NCBI RefSeq assembly: GCF_000222685.1
Contig: NZ_AFWJ01000201.1
Coordinates: 1 to 40,500, forward strand
DNA from: Vibrio nigripulchritudo ATCC 27043
GTDB lineage: Bacteria; Pseudomonadota; Gammaproteobacteria; Enterobacterales; Vibrionaceae
Length of the DNA: 40,500 nucleotides
Direction of reading: 5' to 3'
Position numbers and translations under genes: made by a program. Every line of letters starts with the position of its first letter. The first letter of the stretch is position 1. Under the pieces are notes generated by a model. It was not told the origin of the DNA and did no database searches. It was given only the letters and a program-made list of their open reading frames with translations. Below, piece after piece: positions 31,156-39,121 of the stretch.

Positions 31156-32751
31156 ATGTACGACTATCTCATCATTGGTGGGGGTTCGGCTGGTTGCGTA
31201 TTGGCTTCCCGACTCACTGAAAATCCCAACAATCGTGTTCTGCTGCTGGAAGCGGGACCTGTCGACAAAGACATGTATATCCATATGCCCATTGGCTTCT
31301 TTAAGACCACCAAAGGTCCTTTGGTTTGGGATTACTTTACAAAACCAACGGAGCATCTTTCTAACCGTTCCATTGTTTACCCACAGGGAAAAGTGATTGG
31401 GGGCGGCAGCTCGGTTAACGCACAGGTATTTACTCGTGGCTGCCCAGAAGATTACGACCGCTGGGCGAATGAAGATGGCTGCGCTGGCTGGTCATATGAA
31501 GACGTAAAACCTTACTTTGTACGCTCAGAATCCAACCAGACGTTTGCCAACGAACATCATGGCACCGAAGGTCCACTGTCGGTTTCCAATCTTATTTATA
31601 AAGATCCACTCTCTCACCGATTTATCCGCAGTGCTCAACAGGCGGGGTTACCTTACAACCCAGATTTTAACGATGGGAAGCAAGCGGGTGTGGGTTTTTA
31701 TCAGGTAACTCAAAAAGATGGTAAACGCTGCAGTGCCGCAGCTGGTTATTTAGCCCCAGCGCTCAAGCGACCAAACTTAACAGTGATCACTGGTTGTATG
31801 GTTCATAAGCTGCTGTTTGAAGGCAAGTCTGCCATTGGGGTGGAATGTGAACATGGCGGCGAGAAGCATACTTACAAGGCAAATCAGGAAGTGATTCTCG
31901 CTGCTGGGGCGATAGCATCACCAAAAATCCTTATGCTAAGTGGTGTTGGCGATTCAGAATGGTTGGAAGAACATGGTATCGATGTGGTTCAGGAGTTGCC
32001 GGGTGTTGGTAAGAACCTACAAGACCATTATGACATCGATACGATTCACGAGCTGAACGGACCTTACAGCATGGAGCGCTACAACAAGCCGCTCAGCAAG
32101 CTGATGGTTGCGCTGCAATATCTGATTTTTAAAACGGGTCCTGTGACTTCCAACATCGCTGAAGCGGGGGCGTTTTGGTGGGGAGACAAGGAGCAAAAAA
32201 CGCCAGACATTCAGTTCCACTTCCTGCCTGGCGCTGGCGTTGAAGCGGGTATTCCAGAAGTGCCTTCTGGTTACGGCGTGACGTTAAATTTCTACCAACT
32301 GCGACCACGTAGCCGTGGCACAGTGGAACTTGCCAGCACTAATCCTGCTGATAATCCGATAGTGAATACCAATCACATGTCTGACCCTTACGACGTTCAG
32401 GTCGCGATTGAAGGGGTTAAGTTATGCCGAAATATGATCAATCAGCATGCTTTCAATGGCTTGATTGAGCGTGAGCATTTCCCTGGGACGCAGGTGGAAT
32501 CTGATGAACAGATCATCCAGTTCTGCCGCGATCATGGTCGTACCGCTTACCATCCAGTCGGGACGTGCAAGATGGGTGCAGAGGACGATGCTATGGCGGT
32601 GGTCGATACCGATCTGCGGGTGAAAGGCATCAAAAACCTTCGTGTGATTGACGCATCGGTGATTCCAACTATTGTCAGCTCAAACACCAATGCTGCAGCC
32701 ATTATGGTGGCAGAGAAAGGTGCAGATTTAGTGCTAGGAAAAAGCGCCTGA
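31156..32751 (+). CDS. GMC-family FAD-dependent oxidoreductase (choline dehydrogenase-like)
   Basis: This 531-aa flavoenzyme has the FAD-binding GGGSAG (8-13) followed by LLLEAG, the GMC signature 1 region [18 protein letters not shown] and signature 2 [15 protein letters not shown]. The catalytic pair is probably His466 (HPVGTC) and Asn510 (SSNTNAAA). Relatives oxidise alcohols such as choline, alkanols, pyridoxine or polyethylene glycol. The substrate here is unknown. AAGGA precedes the ATG. It is divergent from tetR, has its own TetR-type operator and promoter, and ends at a terminator before the CoA-transferase. Confidence 0.9.
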   Translation: MYDYLIIGGGSAGCVLASRLTENPNNRVLLLEAGPVDKDMYIHMPIGFFKTTKGPLVWDYFTKPTEHLSNRSIVYPQGKVIGGGSSVNAQVFTRGCPEDYDRWANEDGCAGWSYEDVKPYFVRSESNQTFANEHHGTEGPLSVSNLIYKDPLSHRFIRSAQQAGLPYNPDFNDGKQAGVGFYQVTQKDGKRCSAAAGYLAPALKRPNLTVITGCMVHKLLFEGKSAIGVECEHGGEKHTYKANQEVILAAGAIASPKILMLSGVGDSEWLEEHGIDVVQELPGVGKNLQDHYDIDTIHELNGPYSMERYNKPLSKLMVALQYLIFKTGPVTSNIAEAGAFWWGDKEQKTPDIQFHFLPGAGVEAGIPEVPSGYGVTLNFYQLRPRSRGTVELASTNPADNPIVNTNHMSDPYDVQVAIEGVKLCRNMINQHAFNGLIEREHFPGTQVESDEQIIQFCRDHGRTAYHPVGTCKMGAEDDAMAVVDTDLRVKGIKNLRVIDASVIPTIVSSNTNAAAIMVAEKGADLVLGKSA

Positions 32752-32764
32752 TAGCGCGCTTTTT
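32739..32764 (+). terminator. Rho-independent terminator overlapping the end of the GMC gene
   Basis: AAAAAGCGC (32739-32747) and GCGCTTTTT (32756-32764) pair perfectly over nine bases with an eight-base loop. The stop codon lies in the loop. Confidence 0.82.
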
Positions 32765-32782
32765 ATTTGAATTTAAGTTAAC

Positions 32783-32796
32783 TAACTAGTTGGTTA
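32783..32796. promoter_or_regulatory. TetR-type operator copy 7 (CoA-transferase/epimerase operon)
   Basis: TAACTA-GT-TGGTTA matches the consensus with one change. It ends 16 bases before the ATG at 32812, so it may act as a roadblock to transcription. Confidence 0.62.
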
Positions 32797-32811
32797 TATA
32801 TTGAGGTGTTC

Positions 32812-34338
32812 ATGGAGCACGTAGGAAAATCAAAACAATTGCAGGTGGGTGAGGTCGCGCCGTTGATATTTGACGGGGCAACCATCGCGTTGTGTGGTTC
32901 TGGAGGTGGTTTGCTGGAAGCCGATGCTCTGTTCAAGGAATTGGAACAAAGCTTTCTGACAACAGGGCACCCTAAAGATCTCACTTTGGTCCATGTTTTA
33001 GGCATCGGCGACGCTCAGGAAAAAGGGTTACAGCGCTTTGCTCACAAAGGCATGGTGAAAAGGGTGATTGGGGCACACTGGAGCTGGGCACCCAACATGC
33101 AGGCACTGTGTCGTAATAACCACATTGAAGCTTATACGTTTCCTGCCGGGGTGATCTCAGGGGTACTGCGCGAGACTGGCGCTGGTCGCCCCGGCTTTTT
33201 TACCAAGGTTGGGTTGGGTACGTTTGTTGACCCGGACCACGGTGGCGGAAAAAGCAACGACGTCACCAAGCAGGATTTAGTTGAAAAGCTGAACGTGGAT
33301 GGTGAAGACATATTGCACTTCAAACCCATAAAAGTGGATTTCAGTTTTATTCGCGGCAGTGTGGTCGACAATAATGGCAATCTTTCCACTCGTCATGAAC
33401 CGGTTGATCTGGATGCGTACACCATGGCATTAGCCGCCCACAACTGCGGTGGTAAGGTGATTGCGCAGGTCAAAAGCTTGACCGATTCGCCCATTTTGCC
33501 TGCCCGAGCCGTCACTGTGCCCGGTATTATTCTCGATCATGTGTTTGTCGAACCCAGCCAGGAGCAGTGCCGGATATCGGAGTACGACCCATCCATCAGT
33601 GGTGAACAGTGGAGCCACGATGAAGGCAGCAATCCTGAACTGAATGAACTTCCTTCTGGTGTGCGCCTGTATATCTGCGAACGCGCAGCCAATGAAATCA
33701 ACGGTGCTCGCTCAGCCAACTTTGGTTTTGGTATTTCGGGGGGTATCCCGGCGGTACTCGCTAAGCGAGGTGTACGTTACTGGGGAACTGTAGAGCAGGG
33801 CATTCACAACGGCGACATGTTGGATGGTGAAATGTTTGGCGCGGCGAGAAACCCACAGGTCATCATCAGCTCACCGGAGCAATTCGACTTCTTTACTGGT
33901 GGCGGTATTGATATCACCTTCCTTGGGATGGGAGAAGTCGACCTAGAGGGCAATGTGAATGTCTCTAAAATTGGTGACAACCTTGTTGGTCCAGGTGGTT
34001 TTATCGACATCACTTCCGGTGCTCAAAAAGTCGTATTCTGCGGCACCTTCGAAGCCAAGGGGTTAAAGGTTCACAAAGATGCGAAAAACAGCTTGATTAT
34101 TGACCAATATGGCAGCGTTCCAAAAGTGGTTGAACAAGTCGGGCACATTACCTTCAGCGGAAAGCAGGCGTTTAAAAACGGACAACAGGTTATCTACGTG
34201 ACCGAACGTGCGGTGTTCAAACTGACCGAACAGGGTTTAACACTGATAGAGATAGCCAAGGGAGTCGACCTTCAGAAAGATGTGCTCGACAGGCTTCCTT
34301 TTAAACCTGTGATCGCACTGGATAGCGCCAATGCGTGA
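32812..34338 (+). CDS. family I CoA-transferase, YdiF/propionate CoA-transferase type
   Basis: This 508-aa protein contains both alpha and beta halves of a family I CoA-transferase in one chain. The N-terminal half has the glycine-rich ALCGSGGGLLEADAL region. The catalytic glutamate is expected at Glu328 in YWGTVEQGIHNGD, equivalent to the EXG motif, and GGGIDITFLGMGEVDLEGNVNV is a family hallmark. It would move CoA from acetyl-CoA or another donor onto an organic acid made by the upstream oxidations. TGAGG (32802-32806) points to the ATG at 32812 rather than the GTG at 32806. The stop overlaps the start of the next gene by eight bases. Confidence 0.88.
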   Translation: MEHVGKSKQLQVGEVAPLIFDGATIALCGSGGGLLEADALFKELEQSFLTTGHPKDLTLVHVLGIGDAQEKGLQRFAHKGMVKRVIGAHWSWAPNMQALCRNNHIEAYTFPAGVISGVLRETGAGRPGFFTKVGLGTFVDPDHGGGKSNDVTKQDLVEKLNVDGEDILHFKPIKVDFSFIRGSVVDNNGNLSTRHEPVDLDAYTMALAAHNCGGKVIAQVKSLTDSPILPARAVTVPGIILDHVFVEPSQEQCRISEYDPSISGEQWSHDEGSNPELNELPSGVRLYICERAANEINGARSANFGFGISGGIPAVLAKRGVRYWGTVEQGIHNGDMLDGEMFGAARNPQVIISSPEQFDFFTGGGIDITFLGMGEVDLEGNVNVSKIGDNLVGPGGFIDITSGAQKVVFCGTFEAKGLKVHKDAKNSLIIDQYGSVPKVVEQVGHITFSGKQAFKNGQQVIYVTERAVFKLTEQGLTLIEIAKGVDLQKDVLDRLPFKPVIALDSANA

Positions 34339-35185
34339 TTTTTCATCCAGCACGCAGGCGTTAGCACTGAACACAGCAACATTGGGGCACAACGTTCCGG
34401 GTAAAGGATTTGGCTGGAGCACAGAAGCGCTTATCGATAACTGTGCAGAACTTGGCTTTTCAGGCATCACGTTCTGGCGTCAGGAGTTCAGCCAGCATCA
34501 GAATTTAGATTCAGTAGGTAGAGCCGTTAGGGGGGCAGGCATGTCGGTGTCGGGACTATGCCGCTCCCCATTTTTTTGTGGACCCTTTGCACCCGATGTG
34601 CAGCAGGTGAAGGATGATTTTAAACTCGCCATCGATCAGACTGCCGAACTTCAGGCAGAATGTCTGGTGATTCTGACCGGGGGTGTACCTATTGGGATGA
34701 AAGGCATAACTGCGGGCTGGGGTTTGATTGAATCCATTCTTGCAGAAGCTGCGGAATATGCCGCCCAAAGTGGAGTCAAACTGGCGTTAGAGCCTTTACA
34801 CCCAATGTACGGCGGCGATCGTTCCTGCATTGTGACCGTAAAAGATGCACTGACCATCTGCGAAAACGTAGGTGCGCAAAATCTGGGTATTGCCGTTGAT
34901 GTGTACCACGTGTGGTGGGATTCCCAATTAGAAGCTTCCCTTAAAGGCACAGATAAAGTGTTCTCCTTCCATCTGTGTGACTGGCTGGCTGAAACCAAAG
35001 ACCTGCTTCTGGACCGAGGCATGATGGGTGATGGTGTCGCCGACATCCCAGAAATACGCCGAATCGTCGAGGACGTCGCTGGCTATCAGGGACTGTGCGA
35101 AATCGAAATATTCTCTGAATACTGGTGGAGCCAGCACCCCCGAAAAGTACTGGAGATGTGTGTAGAGCGGTTTAAGAGCTGTTGA
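34331..35185 (+). CDS. xylose-isomerase-like TIM-barrel protein (sugar epimerase/isomerase family)
   Basis: This 284-aa protein has the AP-endonuclease-2/xylose-isomerase-like fold, with probable metal ligands Glu154 (LALEPLHP), Asp190 (IAVDVYHVWWD), His214 (FSFHLCDW) and Glu257 or Glu259 (CEIEIFSEYWW). The pattern resembles tagatose/psicose 3-epimerases, IolE/IolI-like enzymes and the 3-keto-glycoside or dehydroshikimate lyases of the same fold. It overlaps the CoA-transferase, which indicates tight coupling. Epimerisation, isomerisation or elimination of a keto-sugar intermediate are all possible. A terminator follows. Confidence 0.82.
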   Translation: MRDFSSSTQALALNTATLGHNVPGKGFGWSTEALIDNCAELGFSGITFWRQEFSQHQNLDSVGRAVRGAGMSVSGLCRSPFFCGPFAPDVQQVKDDFKLAIDQTAELQAECLVILTGGVPIGMKGITAGWGLIESILAEAAEYAAQSGVKLALEPLHPMYGGDRSCIVTVKDALTICENVGAQNLGIAVDVYHVWWDSQLEASLKGTDKVFSFHLCDWLAETKDLLLDRGMMGDGVADIPEIRRIVEDVAGYQGLCEIEIFSEYWWSQHPRKVLEMCVERFKSC

Positions 35186-35503
35186 CTTCAAACCGAAAAC
35201 TCAACCACTTCTGTTTGGCTGCGCTCGCAGCCTTTTTCCTGAAAGATACAATTGCCTGGCTTAGCGAGATGAGTTCGTTATTTGCCATAAAACGTGATGA
35301 ATTTTCGCTTTGTTAAAGTCTTTCTTAATCGCGAAAATGTGTTGTTGATTTTTAGTGAGATGACGCTCATTTCTTTGTCCTCTTTTCCTCCTGCTTATCT
35401 ATTTCTGTTCATAACATTTCCCATGCCTTTATCTTTTGTTTAAATATCAGGATATTGAATGTTATTTTTGTTTATTAATTACTATTTATAAAAAGGTATA
35501 GCT
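35186..35503 (+). other. intergenic region after the catabolic cluster
   Basis: This 318-base region holds the cluster terminator near its left end and the AT-rich upstream region of the small secreted protein gene. I see no other gene in it. Confidence 0.5.
35217..35237 (+). terminator. Rho-independent terminator of the CoA-transferase/epimerase operon
   Basis: GGCTGC (35217-35222) and GCAGCC (35227-35232) pair with a four-base loop, followed by five T. Confidence 0.85.
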
Positions 35504-35836
35504 ATGAAAAAGTTCTTATTAGCCTCTTTGTGCTTGTTTTCCGTTTCCACGTTTGGTCAAGAATGCACAACGTGGGGGTGTACTTCAGTTATAAGTGATC
35601 TGTATACAAATGCTGATGGGGCAATTTATGTGGGTACATATGGCGATGAGAAAAAAGCAAATTGTACTGCGGTATCAGGCGTTTACTTCACATTGGATTC
35701 ATCTTCAAGTAACGCTAAAGAAGTCTACTCTAGCATGCTCGCGGCTTTTATGTCTGGAAAGAAAATTCAACTACGTATTAAAGAAGGTCATGCAAAATGT
35801 GAATTGGCATATGTAAGGTTATCTACCTCGCACTAG
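35504..35836 (+). CDS. small secreted cysteine-containing protein, copy A
   Basis: This 110-aa protein has a signal peptide (MKKFLLASLCLFSVSTFG, cleavage near residue 18) and a mature domain of about 90 residues with four cysteines. I do not recognise the family. It shares a pattern with the secreted protein at 36690: a central Cys before a strand, then K-x-[WY]...L-[AS]-A-[FY]-M-[AS]-G-K, a second strand, a Cys and a closing V-R. The helix-plus-strand arrangement (SSMLAAFMSGKKIQLRI) is reminiscent of small OB-like exported proteins, but this is only a resemblance. Flanking DNA is AT-rich and gene-poor. Confidence 0.62.
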   Translation: MKKFLLASLCLFSVSTFGQECTTWGCTSVISDLYTNADGAIYVGTYGDEKKANCTAVSGVYFTLDSSSSNAKEVYSSMLAAFMSGKKIQLRIKEGHAKCELAYVRLSTSH

Positions 35837-36689
35837 CACTAATTCGTTTTGTCATTAGATTAAAAGCCAATGTCACTTTTTTGCGATATTCAAATAAGGT
35901 GACATTAGATTTTTATCTATACCATTGCTCTACTTGTTATGTGTAGAGAAGCCAGTAAGCATAGTGTCTATAAAGATAAGTAAGATGTAGATTTTCAAGT
36001 TGCTGAAAAAAATACACGATTTCGGAAAGTTTGATCATATAGTCATCACTAGAATTAATCAGCTAATTTAGAAACGAATATTCATACTCTCTTATATTTG
36101 TCAATCCTTAGAGAACTAATCTAATTTACGATTTTTTAATCTATAAAAACTCCATGCAGTTTAATTTTTCGAATATGATGATTATAAATATAGACATCTA
36201 CATTTATATTTAACGGGTTATGAGAACTCACTTGGTTAATATCTAATTAACCCCAAATATAGTGGTATTCCACTTTCAATCATTTCTAATTACCTGCTCT
36301 ATCAAGTTGATGAGTTTGAGAACATTCATGAACCTGAAAGCAATATTCTGATATACATGCTTTAGCGAGTAACTCACAAAGAGATGCTATAGGGTTGTTA
36401 AAGTGATTATCGTCGCAATTTTCGTCTGCAGTTCATCCCCATTTCTATACGTATAAGTGTAAAATTTGGCATTTCATCAAACGGTTATAGCAGGAAAATA
36501 TTCATTGAAATTGACTTTAGCTTCAGAGCTAAGAACATGAGGCGAGACGCGAATTTTAGCTAAATCGATCTCTTTGAACCTAGTGTAATTGGAGATGGAT
36601 CCTCTGGCGTATTTGGATGAAAAATCTGTGCGTTAAAATCCCTAATTAGGAAGTTCAATTTATTGGCAATATTTGAGAAGGAGAAATAC
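35837..36689. other. 853-base AT-rich region without a supportable gene
   Basis: Both strands are interrupted by frequent stops and no ORF with a good ribosome site is found. One perfect eight-base inverted repeat, AATGTCAC (35869-35876) with GTGACATT (35899-35906), follows the first secreted-protein gene and could be a weak terminator. The rest may be decayed accessory DNA or hold an unrecognised small RNA. Confidence 0.5.
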
Positions 36690-37034
36690 ATGATCAAACA
36701 AATAAAAATTCTAGTGGGCTTGATCTGCCTTGTAACATCTTTTAGTGCTATCTCAGCAGCAGGCTGGTCGGGCACATCGAAAATAAATGGCATTTATGTG
36801 CTAAACGAAACTACAGCTTTAATTAAATTACAAAGCTTTAGTAATCCTCATAACTGTAATATTGACTCAAATGGCGATGTAATACTCAATCCAGTAACAC
36901 AAAAAACATGGTTTACAGTATTCCTTTCAGCATACATGGCAGGAAAACCTGTTAATGTTTACGTTGTTCCAAGTTGTGGTAAAACTCACTGGGTGGGACC
37001 TTCATATGGAAATATTGGACACGTAAGAATGTAG
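36690..37034 (+). CDS. small secreted protein, copy B
   Basis: This 114-aa protein starts at the ATG at 36690, with AAGGAG seven bases upstream; the frame is open from 36663. It has a signal peptide (cleavage near ISA-AG, about residue 23) and a mature domain of about 90 residues. WSGTSKINGIYVLNETTALI and FLSAYMAGKPVNVYV, plus Cys-Cys spacing, parallel the protein at 35504, so the two appear to be diverged members of one family. The general order of W-x-G, strand, Cys, helix and V-x-V-Y-x-x-P also recalls B subunits of subtilase cytotoxin, but homology is unproven. A bidirectional terminator follows. Confidence 0.62.
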   Translation: MIKQIKILVGLICLVTSFSAISAAGWSGTSKINGIYVLNETTALIKLQSFSNPHNCNIDSNGDVILNPVTQKTWFTVFLSAYMAGKPVNVYVVPSCGKTHWVGPSYGNIGHVRM

Positions 37035-37057
37035 AGAAATAAAAAGGCACGCAATAG

Positions 37058-37089
37058 AAAAGGCTAAATAAAGAACTCTTTAGCCTTTT
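37058..37089. terminator. bidirectional terminator between convergent genes
   Basis: AAAAGGCTAAA (37058-37068) and TTTAGCCTTTT (37079-37089) pair over eleven bases, with T-runs on the plus strand and A-runs (T on the minus strand) upstream. It serves the secreted-protein gene and the Rrf2 gene. Confidence 0.85.
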
Positions 37090-37105
37090 TTGTTTTTCAT
37101 TGGTG

Positions 37106-37543
37106 TTAATTCGGATTGCAATTTAGTGCTTCCATAATTTTTGGTCTTACAGAGACATCCATATCAGCAACACTTATGGATTCTAAATGCGTAAGCAATG
37201 AGTTTTCGGCTTCCAAATAGAATTCGTTAATATAGCTTCCTAGTATGTTCGATATCGGTTCTGTACCAGCAGGGTGCCGTGCGAACAGTTCAATGTTCTG
37301 AGATGCTGCTTCATAGACTTCTCTCAAATTGATGTTTGAAGCAGGGCGCGCAAGTCGGCTTCCACCATTCGCACCTCTCTTTGTGTCGACTAATCCAGAT
37401 TGGTTTAATCGAACCAATACTCTTCTAAGGACGACAGGGCTAGTGCCAAAACTTGCGGCTAACACGTTGGATGAAACTAGCTCACCGTCGTTAGAGGTAA
37501 GAAAGCCCACAATGTGAAGCCCTATAGCAAAATCAATATTCAT
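37106..37543 (-). CDS. Rrf2-family transcriptional regulator
   Basis: This 145-aa winged-helix protein has the Rrf2 layout: FAIGLHIVGFLTSNDGELVSS at the start, a recognition helix in FGTSPVVLRRVLVRLNQSGLV, and the wing KRGANGGSRLARPASNINLREVY. It lacks the three-cysteine iron-sulfur motif of IscR/NsrR, so it resembles YwnA-type members, which respond to other signals. It is divergent from a four-helix membrane protein, and an 11-base direct repeat lies between them. Autoregulation and control of the neighbour are likely. Confidence 0.85.
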   Translation of the reverse strand: MNIDFAIGLHIVGFLTSNDGELVSSNVLAASFGTSPVVLRRVLVRLNQSGLVDTKRGANGGSRLARPASNINLREVYEAASQNIELFARHPAGTEPISNILGSYINEFYLEAENSLLTHLESISVADMDVSVRPKIMEALNCNPN

Positions 37544-37546
37544 ATT

Positions 37547-37592
37547 TTAATTGTAACTACATAGGTTGCATTATTGATATCTTAATTGTAAC
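37547..37592. promoter_or_regulatory. 11-base direct repeats in the Rrf2/membrane protein divergent region
   Basis: TTAATTGTAAC occurs exactly at 37547-37557 and 37582-37592. Between them, TGTAAC-N7-GTTGCA (37552-37570) forms a near-palindrome. These are the best candidate operator sites for the Rrf2 regulator. Confidence 0.5.
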
Positions 37593-37624
37593 CTTTTTAG
37601 TGTCTTTTTAAAAAGGAGCAAGTT

Positions 37625-38062
37625 ATGAAAACATCGATGTTGTTAAAAATATCCGCCGTTCTGTGGGTCATTTGGGGGCTGGTTCATATCTTAGCTGGCG
37701 TTACAGTTATGGGTAATGAGACTCCAGCAGCCGTTCAGGCTGTTGCAGATGGCGTTAGCATAGGCTTGCTTGATGCGACATATCCCGATGCGGCTGGTGC
37801 CATTATCAACCAGCACGGTTGGAACTTGGCTTGGTTTGGCGTAGCAACAGTTGTTGGAGCTGTGTTTATTTGGCGCAATAATGCCACCGCTATTTTTGTT
37901 TCGGCACTTGTAGGTGGTATGGCTGATCTGGGATATTTCATCTTCCTAGATTTAGGTGGTTACGTAAATTTTGTTCCAGGAACAATTATGACTGTTGTCT
38001 CTGCATTAGCGATAGTTTTAAGCTTTACCGCCTACTTCAAAAAAGAGAGCGAGCCACGCTAA
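37625..38062 (+). CDS. hypothetical four-helix membrane protein
   Basis: This 145-aa protein has four hydrophobic helices (about 5-28, 65-83, 88-108, 112-135) and a short charged C-terminus. The opening LKISAVLWVIWGLVHILAGV and the FGVATVVGAVFIWRN segment are common in small inner-membrane proteins of unknown function. AAGGAG lies six bases before the ATG. It is divergent from the Rrf2 regulator, which probably controls it. No function can be named. Confidence 0.7.
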   Translation: MKTSMLLKISAVLWVIWGLVHILAGVTVMGNETPAAVQAVADGVSIGLLDATYPDAAGAIINQHGWNLAWFGVATVVGAVFIWRNNATAIFVSALVGGMADLGYFIFLDLGGYVNFVPGTIMTVVSALAIVLSFTAYFKKESEPR

Positions 38063-38149
38063 TGGACTTCTCCTCTTTTTGATAGAAAGCTTTATTGTTG
38101 TGGTAGTCTGACAACTACTTATGAGGGTGTTGTATGGCTATTAAGAAAG

Positions 38150-38356
38150 ATGAAACAGTCCATTGTCGGTTACCATAAAGATGAGTTTGATGATTGGGTG
38201 GCCGAATTACAGTGCGGTCATTTTCAACATGTCCGGAATAAACCTCCCTTTATAAACAGACCTTGGGTTGAAACGGAGACAGGTCGTGACTCTATGTTGG
38301 GCTACGAACTGAATTGCAAAAAATGCGATTTAGGTGAACCGAAAGATCAGATTTAG
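38150..38356 (+). CDS. DUF3565-like small protein
   Basis: This 68-aa protein matches the DUF3565 pattern: IVGYHKDEFDDWVAELQCGH, then FQHVRNKPPF, RPWVETETGR, and paired cysteines near the end (CKKC). The CGH and CxxC may bind a metal. The ATG at 38150 has only a weak ribosome site (TAAGAAAG). A short overlapping frame starts at 38133 and ends after 14 codons; it could be a leader peptide or simply chance. Confidence 0.75.
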   Translation: MKQSIVGYHKDEFDDWVAELQCGHFQHVRNKPPFINRPWVETETGRDSMLGYELNCKKCDLGEPKDQI

Positions 38357-38427
38357 CCAGCTAGACCTATGTATTCAATGATATTCTTACTTTGATGGTA
38401 TCCAAGAGGAAGAATTTAGGAGAAAGG

Positions 38428-38667
38428 ATGAGTGATGCAAAAGCAGGTGCTTGTTTGTACATATTGACGGGACTGTTACAGCGCTTGGAAAAGGGAAATT
38501 CAGGATTGATAAAAGATATGATTGAAGGAGTCAAAGCCGATCAATTGTCCATTTCAAATAGCCTGCCGGATCTGCCAGAAAGAGAAAAAATTGATGACGT
38601 GTTTAAAGAAACACTAGTCACTCTAGAGAGAGCAGACCAACTAATGGCTAATAGTAAAGATTCATAG
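38428..38667 (+). CDS. hypothetical small helical protein (79 aa)
   Basis: I do not recognise this protein. It is predicted to be mostly helical and soluble (LYILTGLLQRLEKGNSGLIK, later EREKIDDVFKETLVTLERAD). AGGAGA directly upstream of the ATG at 38428 decides the start; the frame is open to 38392. It lies between the DUF3565-like gene and a VOC gene, spaced closely enough to share a transcript with the latter (27 bases). Confidence 0.55.
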   Translation: MSDAKAGACLYILTGLLQRLEKGNSGLIKDMIEGVKADQLSISNSLPDLPEREKIDDVFKETLVTLERADQLMANSKDS

Positions 38668-38694
38668 TAGGTTGATATAAAAGGATAGTCAGAA

Positions 38695-39060
38695 ATGAAG
38701 AACCCAGTTGGCTATTTTGAAATTCCTGTGCGTGACATTGACAGAGCCATAAAATTTTATGAGGTCGTGTTTGGTCATCAGTTTGAACGAGCCGTAATTG
38801 ATGGCAATGAAATGGCAATATTTTCATCCAACGATCAGTGGGAAGGGATCTCCGGAGCTTTGGTTAAGGGAGAAAGTTATGTCCCTTCAAAAGACGGTTC
38901 TCGACTCTATTTCAATACAGAAAATATAGAAGAAACATTGGCTAAAGTGTTGTCTCAAGGAGGTAGAGTGCTTTACCCCAAAACATCGATTGGAGAGTTA
39001 GGCTGGGTTGCCGAATTTGAAGATATTGAAGGCAACTGTATAGCACTCCACTCATCTTGA
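38695..39060 (+). CDS. VOC-superfamily protein (glyoxalase-like)
   Basis: This 121-aa protein has the VOC fold: GYFEIPVRDIDRAIKFYEVVFG at the start, a middle SRLYFNTENIEETLAKV and the final AEFEDIEGNCIALHSS. The metal-binding pattern is incomplete: the first position is Glu (YFEIPV) rather than the usual His. It may bind a small molecule or antibiotic-like compound rather than act as glyoxalase. It is a likely partner in the short operon with the small helical protein. A hairpin follows. Confidence 0.78.
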   Translation: MKNPVGYFEIPVRDIDRAIKFYEVVFGHQFERAVIDGNEMAIFSSNDQWEGISGALVKGESYVPSKDGSRLYFNTENIEETLAKVLSQGGRVLYPKTSIGELGWVAEFEDIEGNCIALHSS

Positions 39061-39080
39061 ATTAGCAAGTAAAGGTTTAA

Positions 39081-39111
39081 TCAGGCTTCGGCTCAGATAG
39101 CCGAAACCTGA
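39081..39111. terminator. hairpin between convergent VOC and membrane-protein genes
   Basis: TCAGGCTTCGGCT (39081-39093) and AGCCGAAACCTGA (39099-39111) pair over 13 bases with one mismatch and a five-base loop. The tail GTTCTTT is only moderately T-rich. Confidence 0.65.
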
Positions 39112-39121
39112 GTTCTTTAAG

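Noticed and set aside
27614-32751. Vitamin B6 degradation (GMC pyridoxine oxidase plus AKR15 pyridoxal dehydrogenase)
   Set aside because: Both families occur, but no lactonase, ring-opening dioxygenase or amidohydrolase is present, and the importer is of carbohydrate type. It remains a distant alternative.
31156-34338. DMSP catabolism (DddA-like GMC plus CoA-transferase DddD)
   Set aside because: The CoA-transferase is of YdiF type, not the DddD class III type, and no betaine transporter is present.
27025-35185. Quinate/shikimate route (TIM-barrel plus VOC resembling a split dehydroshikimate dehydratase)
   Set aside because: No quinate dehydrogenase or protocatechuate genes are seen, and the VOC protein has a complete glyoxalase-like metal set.
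38133-38177. Fourteen-codon ORF overlapping the start of the DUF3565-like gene
   Set aside because: It could be a leader peptide, but its ribosome site is poor and it has no recognisable feature.
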